From Pyrenula massariospora (lineage: Eukaryota; Ascomycota; Eurotiomycetes; Pyrenulales; Pyrenulaceae), in contig JAGFMI010000008.1 in the NCBI GenBank assembly GCA_021030905.1, forward strand, positions 1 through 64,000: a DNA stretch of 64,000 nucleotides, given 5' to 3'. Under the pieces are notes generated by a model. That model ran no database searches. It was given only the letters and a program-made list of their open reading frames with translations, and was not told where the DNA came from. A program made the translations under genes and the position numbers. Of the stretch, positions 57,166 to 64,000 are shown in pieces (the stretch's first letter is position 1; each line of letters starts with the position of its first letter).

Positions 57166-57309
57166 TCACACAATATGTCCTGAAACCGCAGTCGCGATCG
57201 CCATGACATTCTCAGCCTCCTCTTTGTCCGACCTCCCAAATCCACATTCACTTGCTATCCCAAATTTCTTCACTACTGTGTTTGCAGCCTCAATTCTCTT
57301 CAAGTAGTC
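57166..57309 (-). pseudogene. Relic last exon of a MetE-like (UROD/methionine-synthase fold) protein
   Basis: A 48-codon exon preceded by a good acceptor (polypyrimidine tract then CCCAG) reads DYLKRIEAANTVVKKFGIAS, then ECGFGRSDKEEAENVM, and a stop at 57166. This resembles the C-terminal end of fungal proteins of the cobalamin-independent methionine synthase C-terminal fold, in which ECG(F/M)GR supplies a metal-binding cysteine. I could not find convincing upstream exons to the right; only a short GFKSVNVFVEYHSSD-like stretch near 57355-57400 hints at one. The rest of the gene seems lost, so this is called a relic. Confidence 0.5.
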
Positions 57310-57977
57310 CTGGGACAGGAGGAAGATAAGGAGAAGAAGCAGTAGAATAGGTGGTCAGACGAGTGATACTCTACGAACACGTTGACGCTTTTAAACCCTT
57401 TTTGTACGTTAAGGATCTAAGATAAACTTGCGGGAGGAGCGACATTGTGAACCCAGAATGGAGGAGCAAACACCGCCATAAATCGATGTCCTGGCCGCGC
57501 TTACACAAACTGAGCAGAATGCCAGTAAGCTGGAGGAAGCAGAAAGAGGCAATCATGGCTCTCACGTCAGATGGTGGAAGGAAACGAACTAAGGTAAGTC
57601 ACTATACGGGAAACCGGTGCTCGCCTGATCTGTGCATCAGGGAAACACTAGTGGACACCTAATTCAGATATGTAATGGGGAGCAACTCATTCAACAATCG
57701 ACGTAAAGTAGTAGATGAGAGAAATGTTCCAAGTTGATACCCTCTCCAAGGTAACCTTGTCCGCCGTCCTTCCCTATCGGTGATTGTTTGCTTGCCTTGT
57801 GTGCGAGCCTGTTGTGAGGTGATCGTTAGGCTGGAGTAGGATGACGGCGATTCTTAGGGTCAGAGTCACTAGTCCCTGGTAGAGTACGTGGAGGATGGAT
57901 GGCTTGATCCGAAGGTCAATCTTCGATCACTGCTATTGTCTCTCTACCACTATTCAGACTTGATGCTCATCTATGCC
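57310..57977. other. Intergenic, possible remains of the MetE-like gene
   Basis: Apart from a short coding-like trace near 57355-57400 next to the relic exon, I see nothing supported. Frames at 57447-57662 are short. Confidence 0.35.
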
Positions 57978-59364
57978 TCAGCCGTGGTTCGGTCGATAGG
58001 AGTCGTAACCTCTGCCGTGGTGGGAATGGTAGGTTTGAGCACGAGTATCGCCTTTAACTCTACTTTGCGGTTTCTCTAGCGTACGACGGTCGATCCTTTG
58101 ATCTAAGGTTTCGCTTTTGTAATTGAGCTGGCGGTCCGCAGGCTCGAAAGCTTGAGACGGCCCTCGACTACTGTCTCTCGTGGAATCCACAGGATCAGCC
58201 GCTTTGCGGCGACTACCGTTGCGGTGTCTTTTACGTCGAGGTCCTTTTGGCGCGCTCGCAAGCTGTGCATCCTCTACGGTATCGAATGCTCTCTTTCGTC
58301 CAAATGTGAGACTTACAGCGCAGCTTGCTGCACTGTCTCTCATGTTTTTGATATCATCCACAGTATTCGGCGCCACCTCTTCTTTCATGTCTCGGATGTG
58401 GAGAAGTAAATTCTCTGAAGTATCGCGAAGAAACTTTGCTTTTGTCTTCTTTCCAACGAGCTCGCCTCTTGGGACCTCAAGGTACTCGTGTTTAGCTTTT
58501 TCGAACACCTCAATAAGACGCTGGAAGCAGGCGTCTCCTAGAGAGCCACTTACACCGTAGCTGCGGAGAGGCGACGTATTCTGACTTTTCGTTGAGCCGA
58601 CGTTTCTCTGAGAATCTCTAGACGAGGCGGTGGGGCTCGTGCGACGCCTCGCTGGGTCAAGATGTCTGTCCACAGGAACCTGGGCTTTCAGTAAGCTTGA
58701 GGAATAGCTTGCAGGGTCAAAAGGAACCATCGGCATCGGACTTGGTAACCTTCTGAGGTTGGCGTTGGCTGACTCGGGTCTTGAGCGAAAGGAATCGGAC
58801 AATGGAAGCTCTTTGAGAGGGATTCTTACTCTCAGATTCTCTGGTGTGCTCTGCCCAGAACGAATGGCAAGATCCTCTATCTGATAGCTTTTTGACTTTT
58901 CTTGGGGTGGCGAAATATCATGAGTAGACCTTTCAGAGGCTGTAATCAAGCAAAAAGTATTAGGTAAATGGATAATTTTCCTGCGTTAGGGGACCGGTGA
59001 GCTTACCAGTTGCCAAGAGACTGTCAATCGCCAGTTTGCCGCTAATGATCCTGATAATATCAGAGGACATCTGCATATCTATTGTGATTCCATAGAATAG
59101 CTCCAAGTATAGGGCAAGAGCCGCAGGTTTGTTCAGATTATCATCTTCAACCATCAAGAGAAGTACGTAATCGTACACTGAGAGTAGCCCTTGCTCGCCA
59201 CGTGATGCCCGGCTTCGCAAGAGTGTAATCGTATGGGAGAACGTTTGGAGAAAGAGGGACTTGTATTCCGGGTTTTCGAAGAGCCATCGGAGGGTTGGTG
59301 GAACCTCTTCACAAGCTTCATATCTCGCTGCAAGAGACGGGAAATGCTTCCGGACACGATCCAT
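57978..59364 (-). CDS. Protein of unknown function (439 aa), helical N-terminus and basic tail
   Basis: Exons 59007-59364 and 57978-58939, joined by a 67 bp GTAAGC/ACAG intron, encode 439 residues. The first ~120 residues look helical and folded (LRWLFENPEYKSLFLQTFSH, LALYLELFYGITIDMQMS). The middle is Ser/Pro/Arg-rich. Around residues 250-320 lies a second helical part (DACFQRLIEVFEKAKHEYLE, KTKAKFLRDTSENLLLHIRD). The last ~110 residues carry basic RRKRHR and SRRK patches suggesting nuclear import. A CAG just before the ATG could be the acceptor of an unseen upstream exon. I recognise no family, and the role is unknown. Confidence 0.7.
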
Positions 59365-60839
59365 GGAGACTGCAGTAGTACGAAAGAGCCTGCTCGCTAT
59401 TTAGAGAAACCTGTTAGTAATTAGAGATAGGACGAACGTTTCACGTGGATACGCTGGATGATTCGTATTCTTGAGTAGAGCGGCGGGTATGAGTTTGAAG
59501 GTTTTCACAACTGGTGAAGTGAAAGTGATTATTTTTTGGCAGAGCGATGATCTTCTAGAGTCAGAGAAGCCTCAATAAAACACTGGAGTATCACGCTACG
59601 TACCACGCATAATCAATCGTTTTTCAGGGTTCCTATGTTTTCAAAGACACTTCGCATCGTGGAAGACGCGTCCTAGCATGCCTCCTTACGAATGGACCTC
59701 AATTTGAAGCTACAGATGGAGAGAATCTAATATTTGGAAGAAAAAACCAGTTAGAAAAACAAGAGTCCTAACTGGTTGAGACAACCCGTGCAGCTCGAAT
59801 CGACTTCAGGAGCAAGAATGTTTCCTGGGAGATTATGGCATTGGCGAAGCGCGACAAAGTCGATATGCAGATCGTAATTTTCTAACAAAGCCGATGAGAT
59901 TCATGACTGGATGCTGTTAACAGAATTTTCCTTCAAGTTGCCGCAAAGGAGATGAACTCTATGCAATGGCCCGTGTCGCTTCATGAACCATGAAACAATC
60001 GATGATGCCGTTCTTTGTCAGTGTTTCATTTGGAGGTACAATTTTCTACCATAGAGCCTCATGAGATGCAAATTCCCGAACCTGTAGCCGAAGTTCCCGC
60101 GCAACTGCTGGCGCAACGCTTCGTCTGCTGGTGAAGCTGAAATAACAAAGAACACGTATACGAGTTTAGAAGACGTAAACGGTCTCTGCTTCACTTAGCA
60201 ATAATTTTGAAACAGCCTGTTTCACTGGCGCAGACCTGACGAACGTATTAGGAGCTCGCAGCTTTCAGCATACTACGGACACGGAATCGAAGAGGGTTTT
60301 CATTAGATCAGCCTTGTGACAAGTGAGGAAGGCCGTGCCGCGGCGGATTTCGATGAAGACTGTATTCGTATCCGAGTATCATCACTGTGCAACAGATTTC
60401 TAAGATTCAAGCTTTCCTACCTTGCAAATAATGAATGGTAGCTGCGGAGCATTCATTTGGTGGGAACAGAGTAGACTTCAACTGGTTAACTTTGAATGAC
60501 TTGCAGATTGCTTGAGTGCAATTTCTGCGGTTAATTGAAGGAGAGACTAGCAAGACCTGTCCTCGTTGAGATTGCTAGGCGCGAGGGCATTGGCCTGTGG
60601 AAGCACAGATCGCAACCTCAAGTGGGTATTCTGGCTGTGAAAAGTTGCTGATGAACGATCGCGAAGCGTTGTGGGTGATTGAATATTTGACAATGGCAGT
60701 CACGGTGCCGAAATGGACTCATTTATCGACCGTCACTTAGTGTAGTATGCGCCGTGATGTGATACCCGACTTCGTTCCTTTGAAAGTTCTAGCATTGATA
60801 GGCTGCCATCCCAGACCGTATGGGGATCCAGTGGCTACT
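59365..60839. other. Intergenic (1.5 kb), nothing recognised
   Basis: No open frame of note, no RNA gene and no clear repeat. It includes the 5' flank of the 439-residue gene and the 3' flank of MTR3. Confidence 0.5.
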
Positions 60840-61817
60840 TCAGTTCTTTTTAGCTGTGGCTGCATTGATGCGGGCTGCCCGACGTTCAGCGGATTCTTTG
60901 ACAGCTGCTTGCAATATTGCGTATGATGCACGAGCCGCCATGACGGCACCATCGACAAGGGTCTCTATGTTTGAGGACACATTCGGCTCAGGGGAGACGT
61001 CTCCTTTTAGCCAAATCTCCGTAATCTCGTCCCGGGAGGACATGTAGGCCAGGGAGCACGTAGTAGCAAGATCTGCGTGCTCAGAAGGGCTCGCATCTAG
61101 CCACACCTTCCCCTCTTTTGAGATGGCTGCAGTGCCTCCTGTAATAAGGTCTAGACAATCTATACCTGCGTCAGCTAAAGCAGCTGATGCGGCTGTAATA
61201 CAAGCGGATAAAGTATTTATCAAGCCGCAGCCCTCAAGAGTGAGTTCAGTGCTTGTCGAATCGCCCCACCACAAATCTTCTTCCCCCTCTAGGATGGTCA
61301 CGGAAACATCAATCGAACTCTTCGGCCATCGATCAGCAATGATAACCCCTTTCAATGCAGTTTCGAGATGCACCCCCAGCTCACGTTCGCTCGTGTCACG
61401 AGTGTACCCTCTTCGATTCATGGATGCGAAAGGTGCAAATTTCACCATGGCCATTAATTGGAGGTTCGGCGAGTAAGAAGCATTCCGCGGCAAAGGCTTC
61501 GGGCCGTGGACGACGCAACTGAGCTTTGGCGAAGAGCTTGCAGGCAGAAAGCTTCGAGACAGAGGTTCAGAAGGAGGCAATTCAATGTAGGCGGAACCTG
61601 AAGCAGATGGAACCAGCCCAGTTTTTAGATCTAAAAAGTAAGATTAGTTAAATTCGCAGGGAGCAATCAGGGCCTAGTTCAACGAACAGATAGACCGCAG
61701 TTGGTTCGCATCTCGGGACGTCACTGGTCGCAGGTTGTTGAGATCTTCATGAACCAAAGTAAAAACTGGTGGAACCGTCCCAGTGGGTGGGCCATTTATC
61801 CTTCTCCTGTCGCTCAT
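60840..61817 (-). CDS. MTR3: Exosome core subunit Mtr3 (RNase PH-like)
   Basis: Exons 61688-61817 and 60840-61630 give 306 residues. Mtr3 is one of six RNase PH-fold subunits of the exosome ring that channels RNA to Rrp44 and Rrp6; the eukaryotic ring is catalytically inactive. The N-terminus MSDRRRINGPPTGTVPPVF is typical, and the join across the 57 bp intron gives QLRSIYLKTGLVPSASGSAY. Later come FAPFASMNRRGYTRDTSERE, WWGDSTSTELTLEGCGLINT and CLDLITGGTAAI. The C-terminal helix is Ala/Arg-rich. The donor GTTCGT is unusual but gives the conserved frame. Without the first exon the protein would lack its N-terminal strand. Confidence 0.93.
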
Positions 61818-63862
61818 ATTCTACATTGCATGGCTGGCAGAAAAAGGGATGGAAAGCGATTTTCACAAAGGGTCTCTAAGGTTCTGGGCTCAATTTGTTG
61901 TGGCTAAGATCTTGGGCTTTGGATGAAGTTGGAATGTGTATCACTTTAAGGCATTGCACACGAGGAACGAGTTACCTGACCTGCAAGTCGCCGGCCGCAA
62001 GTGAAAAGTTGGTGGTTTGCTCGGTTTGATTTGGGAGCCGGTTGCCAGCGGGAGAGCTCCGCCAGTGTGGGTTCGGAGCGGAGAATTGAAAACTTTTCTC
62101 AACTTCTGCAAGACCCCTCCAAAGATACATGCCACAGCCCACGCTAATCCGTCGTCAAGTCATGTAAGCAATGCCTAGATACTTTTCCAATGGTTCTTCA
62201 CGTTTCAAGAGGAAACTTAAACACAACGATGCTGGCGATACGCCATGAGCCAAAGCACAACATGCACTACCATCTGACTCAGCAGCTTTCATTGCTTCTC
62301 GAATGCCCGCTGCAAAAACGCTAGCTGATATGCAAGTGTCCATATACAGGTGTCATGAAAAATACTCGATGACCTAAACATGGTTCGTACACCTTGCTTT
62401 CTTACCTACCTACTGAATCGCCCTGATGATACAACAATTTTCAGTTCTGCTTCTGCAATTGCGTTGAAGAAAACAAGAAACCTTACCAAACCATGCCTGA
62501 AATCCCTCATTTGTCCTGACGATATTTCTTGCTTTTCGTATCTATGCCACAGAACTAACGTTCCGTACACTAGGCTTTGTCTTTTAGTATTAGTCAATTT
62601 ACGGTGAGTTGAGTCTGAACTTCGTTCTGCCTACTACGCACATGATGACACAAGTCAATCCATTCTCCGAGCCTTATCTGGCACCCTTTCTTTTTAGCCA
62701 CCCTTCCTGATACCGGACCAACGCTTGAGCGTGGGGGATGATTGGTTGTGAAGGATGTGGCGGCTCTTTCAGTCGCGAGGAAGTCGTATTCGTTTTGGAT
62801 CTGAGTTTCTCGTGACTTTCAGGGCAAGGAAGGAGATGAGTTCTACGGCTTGACTGATTTCTCGAAGGGACCAAAGCTAATGCTAGACTTCAACTGCCGG
62901 CACATGTGCTGACTTACAACAGAAATTATGCAGCTCTCTGCCCGGTATATCCCTTCTTTACCCCCTTACAACCCAATTGACACCTGACTTTCTCGGCATT
63001 GGGAAACGTGGAAAGTAGAACTAGGCAATTATATAACCTCCACTAGATGGAATATTGTGCCCTTTTCGGACCGTTGAGAAAGCTTCAATACTGTCTAACC
63101 CCCCTAGGGTTATTATGAGTTTGGTCATCCAGGTTTCCTATTGCGCTTTTTATTCTTAGTGCTAGTCGGCTTGAACTTTGTGAATCATCAACAAACAAGA
63201 CATCTACTACGAGAATTTCTTTTCTAGAGATAGGACTTATGATCATAGTAAAGCTCCGGATCGACTCAGTGGATGGCCGATCTTCTGTATCGCCATCCTG
63301 CTTCAATGCTTCCAAAATTGAAATTGTAGGCAGCACCGCTCAGCCTTGACCGCAGGTGAATTGGAGTGATCAAAAAACGTGATCCTGCTTCATTTATAGA
63401 CCGCAGCCTCATGCTCCCTCAAGACACGCTCTTCCCATCTGAAAAAAGGCAAGGCAGTAAATACTTGGCACGTGACCGTTATGCCCACAGGTGCTTGGCG
63501 TCAGTGACGGGGCACGATGTCGCGGAAGGAACGCTTCCAGCTGCCTGACTCACTCTATGCCACCCTTCGCGCCTTCTATCTTTCCAGCTTCAAGAACGAC
63601 ACTGCCGCTGTCCACCGCTTCTCGAACCTACAAACGCTTTCTTTGCCCTCCACCTCCACCGTACCCAAAATTCACCTTACCAAAGCATCGAGATCTCCAT
63701 AAATATCGATTCACGACACAGCAACAATTCACATGTGATAGAAGACAATCTTTTGTGACTTTCAAAAAGCACCCAGATCGCAATTTAGCAAGTACTTCAC
63801 TTAAAGCCGCAGCTCTCCCTCGGACATCCTGGGCCTGCTGTTCCCAGTACAATTTTTCAACC
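61818..63862. other. Long intergenic region (2 kb)
   Basis: No supported gene. The frame at 63085-63336 (minus, 83 codons) has a protein-like stretch (EILVVDVLFVDD) but no family match. The final ~300 bases are pyrimidine-rich on the plus strand, suiting the promoter and leader of the gene at the right edge. Confidence 0.45.
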
Positions 63863-64000
63863 ATGGCTGACGCCGAACGTTCCCAAGAGAACACCCAACC
63901 TCCAACCCAAACCTCACAAGAACTCCCTGTTGGTCGCTCGAAGGATGAAGCTACTTCGAAACCCTCTGCTGTTTCAAAAATATCGGCTGCGGTCTCAAAT
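63863..64000 (+). CDS. Start of a plus-strand gene, cut by the window edge
   Basis: ATG at 63863 in the context CAACCATGGCTGA is followed by 46 open codons to the last base. The visible residues (MADAERSQENTQPPTQTSQE and on) are polar, Ser/Thr/Gln-rich and probably disordered, so no function can be given. The ATG context and the pyrimidine-rich leader support a real start. Confidence 0.6.
   Translation, partial: MADAERSQENTQPPTQTSQELPVGRSKDEATSKPSAVSKISAAVSN

Overview
The window is nuclear DNA of a filamentous ascomycete (Pezizomycotina). Introns are short (46-189 bp) with GTRNGT donors and AG acceptors. Several genes are typical of that group: RHO4, the DASH subunit DAD1, the siRNA-chaperone subunit ARB1, an NRC-2/Fpk1-type kinase and a Fungal_trans_2-type regulator. 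I cannot place it below subphylum. I found no rRNA, tRNA or CRISPR. Exon joins were worked out by hand from reading frame, splice consensus and remembered family sequence; several need RNA evidence.

Bases 1-5,500 differ from the rest. The left edge is an extremely AT-rich block that ends sharply near 640, as RIP-mutated or heterochromatic DNA does. It is followed by a compound repeat zone: two diverged direct copies of a ~200 bp unit around nested inverted repeats, an eleven-unit degenerate tandem array (about 95-100 bp per full unit), and a 21-bp array. The 21-bp array runs into the 3' end of an intronless Ulp1/C48-type SUMO-protease gene, which itself carries internal repeats. This is the strangest part of the window.

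From 7 kb rightward the window is ordinary housekeeping euchromatin with good gene density. Left to right: long-chain-base-phosphate phosphatase (LCB3 type, -), RHO4 (+), DAD1 (-), ARB1 (-), a DENN-domain Rab exchange factor (-), a 3.5 kb gene-poor stretch with decayed coding traces, an acyltransferase-3 membrane protein (-), BCD1 (+), a short-chain dehydrogenase (-), a TBC Rab-GAP (+), an AT-hook transcription regulator (+), a quinone oxidoreductase (-), a large arginine/serine-rich protein with Cys pairs (+), mitochondrial ribosomal protein S19 (+), TAF10 (-), an Fpk1/NRC-2 kinase (-), a 1,145-residue protein of unknown role (-), a gene-poor 4.6 kb with a small secreted Cys-rich protein and a MetE-like relic exon, a 439-residue unknown (-), exosome subunit MTR3 (-), and the first 46 codons of another gene at the right edge (+).

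The genes do not form one pathway. They fall into loose themes: membrane lipids and polarity (LCB3, RHO4, Fpk1 kinase), vesicle traffic (DENN, TBC), RNA processing (BCD1, MTR3), chromosomes and transcription (DAD1, ARB1, TAF10, AT-hook regulator) and mitochondria (S19, possibly the quinone oxidoreductase). LCB3/RHO4 and SDR/TBC are divergent pairs with shared 5' regions of 0.6-0.75 kb.
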